Positions 1 to 6,697 of a stretch of 13,869 nt of DNA are shown piece after piece. The DNA comes from Bacteroidota bacterium (GTDB lineage: Bacteria; Bacteroidota; Bacteroidia; 2-12-FULL-35-15): positions 1 through 13,869 of the forward strand of contig JAIOQD010000036.1 of the NCBI GenBank assembly GCA_021413595.1, read 5' to 3'. The notes below the pieces were generated by a model. That model saw nothing but the letters and a program-made list of their open reading frames with translations. It was not told the origin of the DNA and did no database searches. Position 1 is the stretch's first letter. Each line of letters starts with the position of its first letter. The position numbers and the translations under genes were made by a program.

Positions 1-705
1 TGTAAGCCATGGTACAAAAGGATAAGGAGCAGGTGATGCGACACCCGGACACCCCGAAGCGGCTCCCTGAGCACCTAAAATAGGACAAGCCGGATCTAAA
101 CCTGTGAAAGGATCACATAATTCATAATACAAAGAATCGCCATCGGGGTCGGTTGCTGCATGATTGAAACTAAGTGGTACACCTAAACACAGAAAAATAG
201 GTGGGAAATTGATATAATGCGGACTGCTGTTATTAATTCCGGAGGAGGGGCCGGGGATATGTGCCATGTAGGTTGAACCAACATCTCCCGGGTTAATCAA
301 ATTTAAAATGGAATTATTTCTGCAACAGCGCTGATAGGTAATGTTGTATCCACCCGGAATCGCAGGTAAATTCACAGTGGTAATATAAATAGCTTCCTCA
401 ACACAAACATTGGAAGGAGGTGTAAAACAGGGATTATTAACCGTAACAGGTAAAACTACAGATCCCGGGAAAGGAATTTCTACACTATCAATAAAATTTC
501 CGGTATTATTGAAAATGAAAATTGTGGCAGGATTATCGTACTGTGCATTTCCCAAGGCGCAATCTCTATAAAGCTTTAAAGTGATCCGATAATTATTACC
601 GCTTAAAAAATCATAAAAAATTTCGCCACCTACAATGTGAGTTGCGAAATTTTTGAATGAAAATACCAACAAAAACAAAAACAGGAGGTAAGATTTAATT
701 TTCAT
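1..705 (-). CDS. Secreted surface protein, N-terminal part (runs off left edge)
   Basis: The minus-strand frame from the ATG at 705 stays open for 235 codons to base 1, so the gene is truncated by the window edge. It begins with a clear signal peptide (MKIKSYLLFLFLLVFSFKNF, then AT) followed by the segment HIVGGEIFYDF and then KLYRDC. This mature N-terminus is one I recognise from large Bacteroidota secreted proteins that end in a gliding-motility-type C-terminal domain. Paired cysteines follow (RDC, NPC, CVEE, QRCCRNN), then HAATDPDGDSLYYELCDP, a cadherin/Ig-like acidic calcium-site type sequence, and a Pro/Gly/Ala-rich stretch at the edge. A purine-rich GGAGG lies within codons 6-7, not upstream, so it is not a ribosome site. 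Export by Sec and then T9SS is inferred; the C-terminal sorting domain that would prove it is outside the window. Confidence 0.85.
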   Translation of the reverse strand, partial: MKIKSYLLFLFLLVFSFKNFATHIVGGEIFYDFLSGNNYRITLKLYRDCALGNAQYDNPATIFIFNNTGNFIDSVEIPFPGSVVLPVTVNNPCFTPPSNVCVEEAIYITTVNLPAIPGGYNITYQRCCRNNSILNLINPGDVGSTYMAHIPGPSSGINNSSPHYINFPPIFLCLGVPLSFNHAATDPDGDSLYYELCDPFTGLDPACPILGAQGAASGCPGVASPAPYPFVPWLT

Positions 706-733
706 TTATGATTATTCGAATTTAAAAATTAAT

Positions 734-840
734 TTTAAACCGCAGAGTCCGCAGAGAAAACTTCGCAAAGAACGCAGAGAATATAGTAAAATCAACACTT
801 TTCGAATTCTGCGTCTTTTTTTGCGGGGCTTTGCGATTAA
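734..840. repeat. Inverted dispersed-type repeat built of CGCARAG units
   Basis: The left half carries four 7-base CGCARAG units, each with a 2-base spacer (741-749, 750-758, 764-772, 773-781). The right half (806-838) carries the same type of unit on the opposite strand (CTGCG, TTGCG, CTTTGCG). The outer ends read TTAAACCGCAGAG and CTTTGCGATTAA, an imperfect terminal inverted repeat. No ORF is present. Similar CGCAGAG/CGCAAAG arrays are common between genes in Bacteroidota and Chlorobi genomes as I know them. The unit structure is seen directly; the claim that it is dispersed in this genome is inference. Confidence 0.6.
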
Positions 841-946
841 TATATTTTTTAAAATTTTAGAACTCCCATAATGAAATATATTTAAATTTTACAATAGAAG
901 GCAAAGAGGTGAGCAGAATCAAGATAATGAGATGTTTCTGAGAATA

Positions 947-1008
947 TAAAAAAATAGTTAAGGGGAACACAAACCGTTTTATAAAATTTCGCCCCCTTTT
1001 TATACTAT
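947..1008 (-). terminator. Terminator-like hairpin after the 1015-3219 gene
   Basis: Read on the minus strand, just after the stop codon of the 734-residue secreted protein, 1004-1008 can pair with 954-958 and 993-998 (AAGGGG) with 960-965 (CCCCTT). An uneven internal loop and a long apical loop separate them. The transcript then enters a run of seven U (complement of 948-954). The loop is large for a classic intrinsic terminator, so this is a moderate call. Confidence 0.4.
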
Positions 1009-1014
1009 TTAATT

Positions 1015-3219
1015 TTAGCGAAGCAGGGTAACTCTTCCTATTTTTCTTTTTTTAATGCCACGCATACTTTCCACATCAAAAACACACGTGAATACATCTG
1101 ACATGACTTTGTCACCTTTATAAGTGCCATCCCAGCCAATAGTTATATCGGAGGACTCAAAAATAAATTTACCCCAGCGATCGAAAATGCGCATCCTGTA
1201 TGTTTTTATACCTGCTCCATACCCCCTAAACAAATCATTGTTTCCATTTACATTTGGCGTAAAGGCATCAGGAAAATAAAAATAAAAGTCGGGCAATACT
1301 TCTACAGTTTTGAAAGAGGTGTCGGAACATCCATTTGGATTAGTTGAAATGAGCATTACTGTATAAGTGCCATCATTGGCATAAAAATGCTCCGGGTTGG
1401 CTAGTGTTGATGTTGAATCGTCAGAAGCATCACCAAAATTCCATATATAGGTAACAGCACCAACAGAAAGATCATTAAATGTTGCTGTCTGATTTGTAGT
1501 GAATACAGGCTGAAAATCGGAACTTATTGGATAAACTGTAACGTTTACTGTGTCTGTTTTTGAATAGCCACATAAATCCGTAATTTGCAGAATATAGACA
1601 GCTGATGTAGGAGGAAAAACAGTTACAGAATCCTGTGTGGAAATAGTAGGAGTCCAAAGATAGGTATAGCCCGGTAATCCATTGATAACATCTGCATCTA
1701 ACAATACCTGTTCGCCACCACAAATAATTGTATCATTATTGAGTGCCACTTGCATTGGCACATAGGCTGAATAGTTAAAAGTTGCAGTATCAGATGCTGT
1801 GTTTCCACAACTATCACTTACGGTAACAATATATGTTGTTGTTGACAAAGGATTAATATGCACTGTATCAACAGTACCCACCACATTTGACCAGCCTCCA
1901 CTTCCTGAGGCATTAACCCAGGTGTATGTAAACCCTCCAACAGCAACCCCTCCCGCTGTATTTGCTGTCAAAAACAAACCTTGTGCGGGACAAACCAAGG
2001 TGGTATCATCATTTAAACTTACTTTAAGTGGTGGTGTGTCAATAATATATATGGTTTTGGATAGGGTATCACTTCCATTACAGGACGATGCAGAATAAAG
2101 AGTTATTATAGCGGTTTCTGTGCCTTCAATCAGTAAATCAGGAAGAGAATTAATGATTATGTGAGCAGAGTCCTGACCAACAACAAAATAGACGGTATCA
2201 CCAATAACCGAATAATCATCTCCATTAATAGCCGTACCGGTTACGGAGTAAAAAAAAGCTTGAGCAGCAGTTGACTCGGGCCTGTTGACCAACAAAGAAG
2301 CGAAACCACAGCCCTCATAAATGGTGGAATCATTTCCAATAATTGTCCCACCAAAATTGGTACTTGATGTTAGGGTGGTGCCACCGGCACTGGCAAAACT
2401 TCCAGCTTCCAGAAACACGCCTGAGTCATAAGACCCATCACCGGCATCCGCAATAGCTATTTTTATATGGTAAGTTGAGCCACATATAACAGGTGCGATT
2501 GCTGTTAAAGGAATGGTAAATCCATCGTATTCTATAGTGGTTCCGGGAGGTGCTTCATTATCAAAATACAAAGATGAATACGCTAAACTTGTACATGTCC
2601 CTCCATTTGCAAACATTCCTGGAACACCAGGATTTACAGAATTAATTGCAACGGCCAAAGAAGCTCCCGGAACTAATGCAATGTTTTGATTACTATAGCT
2701 TCCTCCTGCTGGGTTAGGTCCTGATATGAAAAATCCAAACACATCATTATAATCTGAACACACATATTCAGGATACTCCTCGGAACCAAAAACATATCTA
2801 AATTTTACTGTATCGGAGCTAGGGACAAAATCAAATTCCAAAATAGCGGCATCGTTCAAAGGTGCTGTTGCAATGGCAGACAAATCCGGATCAGATGATG
2901 TTGTAAAAAAACCTGTTGTTTGACCACCGCTACCATTAGGGCCAATGGCATTGGCTATATCACCGGAAGCCATAATTATTCCTCCAGCAAATCCAATATT
3001 GGATGATGAACCAATAAAAGACCCAATAGCCGTTGCATCACCATTATAAGTAATATTTGTAGCCGTAAGTCCCCCTCCCAACAACACAGTTTGCACCAAT
3101 TGAGTAGGAGTTAATGCTGTGCTTGTTACTAATTGCGCTTTGATAGTAGGTGCTATTAGAAGCAAAACCGGAAAAACAAACCCTAAGAATAAGCTATGGA
3201 ATTTTTTAAATTTCAGCAT
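1015..3219 (-). CDS. Secreted choice-of-anchor L / Calx-beta / PKD protein with T9SS type B sorting domain
   Basis: This 734-residue protein is probably a cell-surface or released adhesin-like protein. Residues 1-28 are a signal peptide ending in KAQ. Residues about 38-275 match the choice-of-anchor L domain, including the acidic motif VFGSEEYPEYV and DAGDGSYDSGVFLE. Residues about 285-395 look like a Calx-beta module (GTAINGDDYS, VVGQDS, EGTETAIITL), which typically binds calcium. Two Ig-like repeats with paired cysteines follow (about 398-562). Residues 565-643 form a PKD domain (YIWNFGDASDDST, DGTYTVMLIST). The last 85 residues are a type B gliding-motility C-terminal domain (FPDAFTPNVNGNNDLF, IFDRWGKFIFES, GWDGTYKG). 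Type B cargo is exported by the T9SS and usually depends on a PorP/SprF partner. The gene stands alone on this strand. Export is inferred from the domain; the ligand is unknown. Confidence 0.92.
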   Translation of the reverse strand: MLKFKKFHSLFLGFVFPVLLLIAPTIKAQLVTSTALTPTQLVQTVLLGGGLTATNITYNGDATAIGSFIGSSSNIGFAGGIIMASGDIANAIGPNGSGGQTTGFFTTSSDPDLSAIATAPLNDAAILEFDFVPSSDTVKFRYVFGSEEYPEYVCSDYNDVFGFFISGPNPAGGSYSNQNIALVPGASLAVAINSVNPGVPGMFANGGTCTSLAYSSLYFDNEAPPGTTIEYDGFTIPLTAIAPVICGSTYHIKIAIADAGDGSYDSGVFLEAGSFASAGGTTLTSSTNFGGTIIGNDSTIYEGCGFASLLVNRPESTAAQAFFYSVTGTAINGDDYSVIGDTVYFVVGQDSAHIIINSLPDLLIEGTETAIITLYSASSCNGSDTLSKTIYIIDTPPLKVSLNDDTTLVCPAQGLFLTANTAGGVAVGGFTYTWVNASGSGGWSNVVGTVDTVHINPLSTTTYIVTVSDSCGNTASDTATFNYSAYVPMQVALNNDTIICGGEQVLLDADVINGLPGYTYLWTPTISTQDSVTVFPPTSAVYILQITDLCGYSKTDTVNVTVYPISSDFQPVFTTNQTATFNDLSVGAVTYIWNFGDASDDSTSTLANPEHFYANDGTYTVMLISTNPNGCSDTSFKTVEVLPDFYFYFPDAFTPNVNGNNDLFRGYGAGIKTYRMRIFDRWGKFIFESSDITIGWDGTYKGDKVMSDVFTCVFDVESMRGIKKRKIGRVTLLR

Positions 3220-3620
3220 TACAAATTATTGTTTATGTTTTGATTAACAGACAAATATATTAAAATATACTTATTGTTGTGTTGTGTTTTTTTATCTAAT
3301 CGAATGAAAAAAATGACAATTACACCAAATCGATACCTTAAAATTTCACACAGATGATGTGAACTAAAATAAAAAGGTTGCATCACAACAAAAAAAATCA
3401 TTCAATCAAAGACTAAATCTTGAATCCTCTCAGAAAAGGAGTTTTTGACAGCAATTGCACGAATTATTTTTTTAAATTAGGCAATAGCTTATAATCGTTT
3501 TAACTGAACTCAGGCTAAATCGTGCGAACGCTCTTCTCTGAAGTAGCCTGTCGAAGTATATGGGCAGCCCCACGCACACCCTTCGACAAGCTCTGGGTGA
3601 CAATGCAGACTCAATCTTCT
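3220..3620. other. Non-coding stretch upstream of the secreted-protein gene
   Basis: These 401 bases hold no convincing gene. A 60-codon frame at 3219-3401 (-) is AT-rich, has no recognisable domain and runs into the start of the next gene, so I reject it. A TAnnTTTG match on the minus strand (complement of 3252-3259) could be the -7 element for the 1015-3219 gene, but I see no TTG -33 box at the usual distance. The right part holds the palindromic repeat at 3545-3608. Confidence 0.5.
3545..3608. repeat. Dispersed palindromic repeat of the CTTCGACA type
   Basis: TGTCGAAG (3549-3556) and CTTCGACA (3581-3588) are perfect 8-base inverted copies around a 24-base loop. The right arm continues as AGCTCTGGGTGACA. 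This closely resembles a repeat widespread between bacterial genes, usually CCTTCGACAAGCTCAGGGTGACA-like. A decayed copy in the opposite orientation lies near 9099-9121. The inverted repeat is seen directly; the family assignment rests on memory. Confidence 0.6.
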
Positions 3621-3965
3621 TTATAAATTCACATCCATTCGTTTATAGTAAAAGACCATTATTGTGATAAACAAAGAAGAAAAAACTATTCCAATATAAT
3701 TTATGTCATTAATAAGAATAAGAATTATTTCTTTTACAAAAAAAGCAAGAATAAATAAGCTTACTCCCCAACGTTTCATGTGCCAAACACCGATATAGGA
3801 GATAAAACTGACTGCAACAATTAACCCAAAGAGAGCTGGATACCAGTCGCCAAGTTTTTTTACAGAAGGAGAAAATACGGCAGGAAAGCTAAATACAATC
3901 CAAGTAAAACCCAGAACACAAACAAAGGTGAGTAATTTCGGCCGTTTTCTGATTATGGATTCCAT
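3621..3965 (-). CDS. Small four-helix membrane protein of unknown function
   Basis: This 114-residue protein has four hydrophobic segments at about residues 12-31, 43-62, 67-87 and 90-109, with short charged loops (KK at 36-37, HMKR at 62-65, YYKRMD near the end). There is no signal peptide distinct from the first helix and no catalytic motif I can name. By the positive-inside rule both ends may face the cytoplasm (RKRPK at the start, YKR at the end). It lies 86 bases after the ABC permease gene on the same strand, so cotranscription is possible, but a functional link is not shown. I recognise it only as a small membrane protein type seen in Bacteroidota. It is probably a real gene: composition and length are sensible and the start ATG is the first in frame. 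Confidence 0.75.
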   Translation of the reverse strand: MESIIRKRPKLLTFVCVLGFTWIVFSFPAVFSPSVKKLGDWYPALFGLIVAVSFISYIGVWHMKRWGVSLFILAFFVKEIILILINDINYIGIVFSSLFITIMVFYYKRMDVNL

Positions 3966-4051
3966 TGGTTACTAATATCGAATCATTACTAATTTACGAA
4001 ACTATGTTTGCTATATTGCCTACTGCAAAATTGTTAAATTGCTTAAATTGT

Positions 4052-5296
4052 TTAACTCGCCCGAATAGCTTCTACGGGATCCAATTGCGATGCACTGTAT
4101 GCCGGAACAAAGCCTGAAACCACGCCTATTAAAATTGAAATGGTAAAACCTAAAATTACATTTGATCGGCTTAATGAAATTTCCATGCCAATGGAATCAC
4201 CTGCCAGTTGTGTAATGGTAAATACGATCAACAAACCTATTATACCTCCAATCAAGGATAAAAAAACGGATTCAAATAAAAACTGCAATAAAATAAAATA
4301 ATTTTTTGCTCCCAATGATTTTTGGATACCTATAATATTAGTGCGCTCTTTCACAGAAACAAACATAATGTTTGCAATACCAAAACCACCAACAAGTATT
4401 GAAAAGCCTCCAATGATCCAACCTGCAATCCCCACAATTTCAAACAAGCTATCAAACTCCTTGGAAATTAAACTGGTTTGGTTCAAAGAAAAATTATCTT
4501 CCACCAATGGTTTTAACTTATGCATTGAGCGCAAGAGTCCGGTAAGTTCGGCTATTAATTCGTCATTGCTAATACCAGGTCTTGCCCTAACCATTATTTG
4601 AGGATCTAGGTTTTCATTATGAATGTCGATCAAACTTCGGGCATAATTTACCGGAACGAGCACCTGCGTATCGGGGCTACCACCTAATATACTTTCACCT
4701 TCTTTTTTAAAAACCCCAATCACAGTGGCTTTTGCTCCATTTATTTTTATTGTTTGCCCCAAAGGACTTTGATTTGGGAATAGCGCTTTTGCTAACACAT
4801 CGCCAATAACAGCCACAGGTCGACCAGATGAGGATTCTATTTCAGTAAAATAACGGCCATCGGCAATCTCAAAATTTTTCACTTTTTCATATTGATGAGA
4901 AGCGCAGATAATAGTTACGTTTTCAATGCTATTGCTTTGATGTTTAATGGTTATCTGGGAACTGATAAGAAATGCGGCCGACTGTGCACCATTACACTGC
5001 TGAATAATTTCATCCAACTCATTGTAATCAGGTAGCGGACGATTCATATACTTCCACCAAGGGTAGTCACCGTCAAAAGCCCAAGGCCACTTTTCAATAA
5101 AAACCACATCATCTCCCAAGCTCTGCACGCTTTTACGAAGATTTTGCTCGAGTGAATCAACTACAGTAAATACAGTAATAATGGCGAAAATGCCAATGGT
5201 AATACCTAATAAGGAAAGAAAAGTTCGCAATTTATTTACTACCAAAGCATTTATGGCAAAAAAAACACTCTCCTTAAATAAACCAAAAAAAATCAT
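4052..5296 (-). CDS. ABC transporter permease, MacB/FtsX type
   Basis: This 414-residue inner-membrane protein has the standard four-helix MacB/LolE plan: a helix at residues 26-47, a large periplasmic core domain (about 48-285), then helices at about 288-312, 338-362 and 377-400. The core carries GRYFTEIE and VAVIGDVLAKALFPNQSPLG, typical of MacB_PCD. After the second helix comes the conserved cytoplasmic signature VKERTNIIGIQKSLGAK, which contacts the ATPase. The C-terminus LDPVEAIRAS is also typical. Such permeases work as mechanotransmitters for lipoprotein, peptide or drug traffic with a separate ATPase. No ATPase gene is present here, so the partner must lie elsewhere; the substrate cannot be told. 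The start codon lies inside a 16-base perfect palindrome, and a TAnnTTTG box lies just upstream. Confidence 0.92.
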   Translation of the reverse strand: MIFFGLFKESVFFAINALVVNKLRTFLSLLGITIGIFAIITVFTVVDSLEQNLRKSVQSLGDDVVFIEKWPWAFDGDYPWWKYMNRPLPDYNELDEIIQQCNGAQSAAFLISSQITIKHQSNSIENVTIICASHQYEKVKNFEIADGRYFTEIESSSGRPVAVIGDVLAKALFPNQSPLGQTIKINGAKATVIGVFKKEGESILGGSPDTQVLVPVNYARSLIDIHNENLDPQIMVRARPGISNDELIAELTGLLRSMHKLKPLVEDNFSLNQTSLISKEFDSLFEIVGIAGWIIGGFSILVGGFGIANIMFVSVKERTNIIGIQKSLGAKNYFILLQFLFESVFLSLIGGIIGLLIVFTITQLAGDSIGMEISLSRSNVILGFTISILIGVVSGFVPAYSASQLDPVEAIRAS

Positions 5297-5307
5297 TTCG
5301 AAATGAT
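5292..5307. promoter_or_regulatory. 16-bp perfect palindrome over the ABC permease start codon
   Basis: ATCATTTCGAAATGAT is its own reverse complement. It contains the initiator ATG of the minus-strand permease gene (5294-5296) and lies downstream of its likely promoter. It could be a repressor operator or, in RNA, a weak start-masking hairpin. An 8-bp half-site is long enough to be unlikely by chance at this spot, but no binding protein can be named. Confidence 0.4.
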
Positions 5308-5320
5308 ATTATGTATGACA

Positions 5321-5328
5321 CAAATGTA
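5321..5328 (-). promoter_or_regulatory. Putative Bacteroidota -7 promoter box for the ABC permease gene
   Basis: Read on the minus strand the sequence is TACATTTG, a full match to the Bacteroidota -7 consensus TAnnTTTG. It lies 25 bases upstream of the start codon. No clear TTG -33 element is seen at the normal spacing. A consensus this short occurs by chance in AT-rich DNA, hence the modest confidence. Confidence 0.4.
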
Positions 5329-5412
5329 CCAATAAATAATTTTAGGTTTTAAATTTTTAGATCTTTTGAATTAAATCAACAATTCAACAAATTTAAAAAT
5401 CAATAAAATTTC

Positions 5413-5420
5413 TATCTTTG
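5413..5420 (+). promoter_or_regulatory. Putative -7 promoter box immediately upstream of folK
   Basis: TATCTTTG fully matches TAnnTTTG and ends five bases before the folK ATG at 5426. If this is the real -7 box, transcription would start within a few bases of the ATG and give a leaderless or nearly leaderless message. No purine-rich ribosome site is visible before folK, which fits. No TTG -33 element is seen at 17-23 bases upstream. Confidence 0.4.
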
Positions 5421-5425
5421 CCAAA

Positions 5426-5923
5426 ATGAATACAGCATACCTTATTTTAGGCGGAAACATAGGCAATAGGCAGCAAAACCTACAAGAGGCTATTCAATTA
5501 ATTTCAAAAAAAGCCGGGGTAATTACTAAAACATCTGATATTTTCACGACAAGCGCTTGGGGAAATACAGACCAACCCGATTTTTTAAATCAAGCACTAT
5601 GCATCCAAACGCCTTTGACGGCAATTGATCTATTAGAAACCTTAATCTCGATTGAGCAACTGTTGGGGCGTGTACGCGACCATCAAAAATGGACAGAGCG
5701 CGTTATTGACATTGATATTTTATTTTACAACACTGATATTATTAACACAACCGATTTAAAAATACCACATCCATATTTACAAGAACGAATGTTTGTATTA
5801 GTTCCTATGGCACAATTGGCGCCAATGTTGGTTCACCCTGCACTACAAAAAAACATTCAAACATTGCTATTGGAATGTACTGATAAATTAGAAGTTATAA
5901 AACTACAAACAACGAATGGTTGA
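5426..5923 (+). CDS. folK: 2-amino-4-hydroxy-6-hydroxymethyldihydropteridine pyrophosphokinase (HPPK)
   Basis: This cytoplasmic enzyme transfers pyrophosphate from ATP to 6-hydroxymethyl-7,8-dihydropterin, the step before dihydropteroate synthase in folate synthesis. The 165-residue length is normal. The N-terminus YLILGGNIGNR is the family's first strand and loop. The catalytic region GRVRDHQKWTERVIDIDILF supplies R82, R84, W89, R92 and the magnesium-binding pair D95/D97. PHPYLQERMFVLVPM supplies H115 and R121. By my alignment these match the E. coli HPPK residues one for one. The stop codon lies inside the start of the following kinase gene (8-base overlap, ATGGTTGA), so the two are almost certainly one transcription unit with translational coupling. 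A promoter-like box abuts the start. Confidence 0.96.
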   Translation: MNTAYLILGGNIGNRQQNLQEAIQLISKKAGVITKTSDIFTTSAWGNTDQPDFLNQALCIQTPLTAIDLLETLISIEQLLGRVRDHQKWTERVIDIDILFYNTDIINTTDLKIPHPYLQERMFVLVPMAQLAPMLVHPALQKNIQTLLLECTDKLEVIKLQTTNG

Positions 5924-6563
5924 GAAACAAATACCCTATAACTTTATCGCTATTGAAGGAAATATCGGGGCAGGCAAAACTACTCTTGCAAAAAAACTTG
6001 CTGTTGACTTCAATTCACGCTTAATTTTGGAGCAATTTGCTGAAAACCCTTTTTTACCCAAATTTTATGACAACCCTGAAAAACATGCTTTCCCGCTAGA
6101 ACTTTCATTTTTGGCCGAACGGTACCAGCAATTAAAAAATGAATTGGGCAAACAAGATATTTTCAAACCAACTATTGTTTCGGATTATTATTTTTTAAAA
6201 TCCCTGATCTTTGCCAAAGCCAATTTAATTGAAGATGAATATGGGTTATACTCTAAACTATTCCACATCATCAACGACTCCCTGCCAAAACCTGATTTGT
6301 TTGTTTACTTATATCATGATGTGAAGCGACTACAAGAAAACATCAAAAAACGAGGAAGAAATTATGAACAAAGGATACCTGATGAATATCTTATAAAAAT
6401 ACAAACCACTTATTTCGACTTTATAAAACAGCTGAATGATCAGCGCATTCTGGTAATTGATGTAAACAATATCGACTTTGCCAATGACAATGCACACTAT
6501 AACTACATGATGGAAATTATTAATAAGCCATACAGCATTGGTATAACAAGAATAACAGCATAA
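5916..6563 (+). CDS. Deoxynucleoside kinase family protein
   Basis: This 215-residue cytoplasmic protein belongs to the P-loop deoxynucleoside kinase family (dCK/dGK/dAK), which phosphorylates deoxynucleosides for salvage. The P-loop is GNIGAGKTT (15-23). EQFAENPFLPKFY (39-51) holds the glutamate that in the family acts as base at the deoxyribose 5'-hydroxyl. AERYQQLK follows at 67-74. KKRGRNYEQRIPDEYL (145-159) is the arginine-rich LID-type region. In place of the usual ERS/DRS motif the sequence has SDYYFLKSLIFAKANL (89-104), so the conserved arginine seems absent or moved. I believe this variant is shared by folK-linked relatives in Bacteroidota. The gene overlaps folK by 8 bases. The favoured deoxynucleoside cannot be told from the sequence. 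Confidence 0.88.
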   Translation: MVEKQIPYNFIAIEGNIGAGKTTLAKKLAVDFNSRLILEQFAENPFLPKFYDNPEKHAFPLELSFLAERYQQLKNELGKQDIFKPTIVSDYYFLKSLIFAKANLIEDEYGLYSKLFHIINDSLPKPDLFVYLYHDVKRLQENIKKRGRNYEQRIPDEYLIKIQTTYFDFIKQLNDQRILVIDVNNIDFANDNAHYNYMMEIINKPYSIGITRITA

Positions 6564-6631
6564 ATTACTGGCATATTCTTTTTAGTTAAAAATATAATTG
6601 CATAAAAACCTCTATTATTTGAAAATTTAAT

Positions 6632-6639
6632 TATTTTTG
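6632..6639 (+). promoter_or_regulatory. Putative -7 promoter box for the OmpA/TPR lipoprotein gene
   Basis: TATTTTTG matches TAnnTTTG and lies 58 bases before the ATG at 6698, leaving room for an untranslated leader of about 55 bases. The leader is A-rich close to the start, a feature associated with good translation in Bacteroidota in place of a Shine-Dalgarno site. No clear -33 element is seen. Confidence 0.35.
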
Positions 6640-6697
6640 CGCCACCAATTGAGAACGGTAAGGTAAAATTAAAATTTATTAAGAACAAAAAAATAAA

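Noticed and set aside
734..840. CRISPR-like array from the regular CGCARAG units
   Set aside because: Units are 7 bases with 2-base spacers and an inverted second half; there are no unique spacers of normal length and no cas genes.
1475..2098. Overlapping frames of 82 and 99 codons inside the 734-residue protein gene
   Set aside because: They lie wholly within a well-supported coding sequence in other frames and show no domain; they are shadows of it.
3219..3401. 60-codon minus-strand frame directly before the secreted-protein gene
   Set aside because: It is low-complexity, AT-driven sequence with no domain or start signal, and its 3' end touches the next start codon; most likely chance.
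3456..3525. GCACGA / TCGTGC inverted pair in the 3220-3620 gap
   Set aside because: Six bases over a long distance is not significant.
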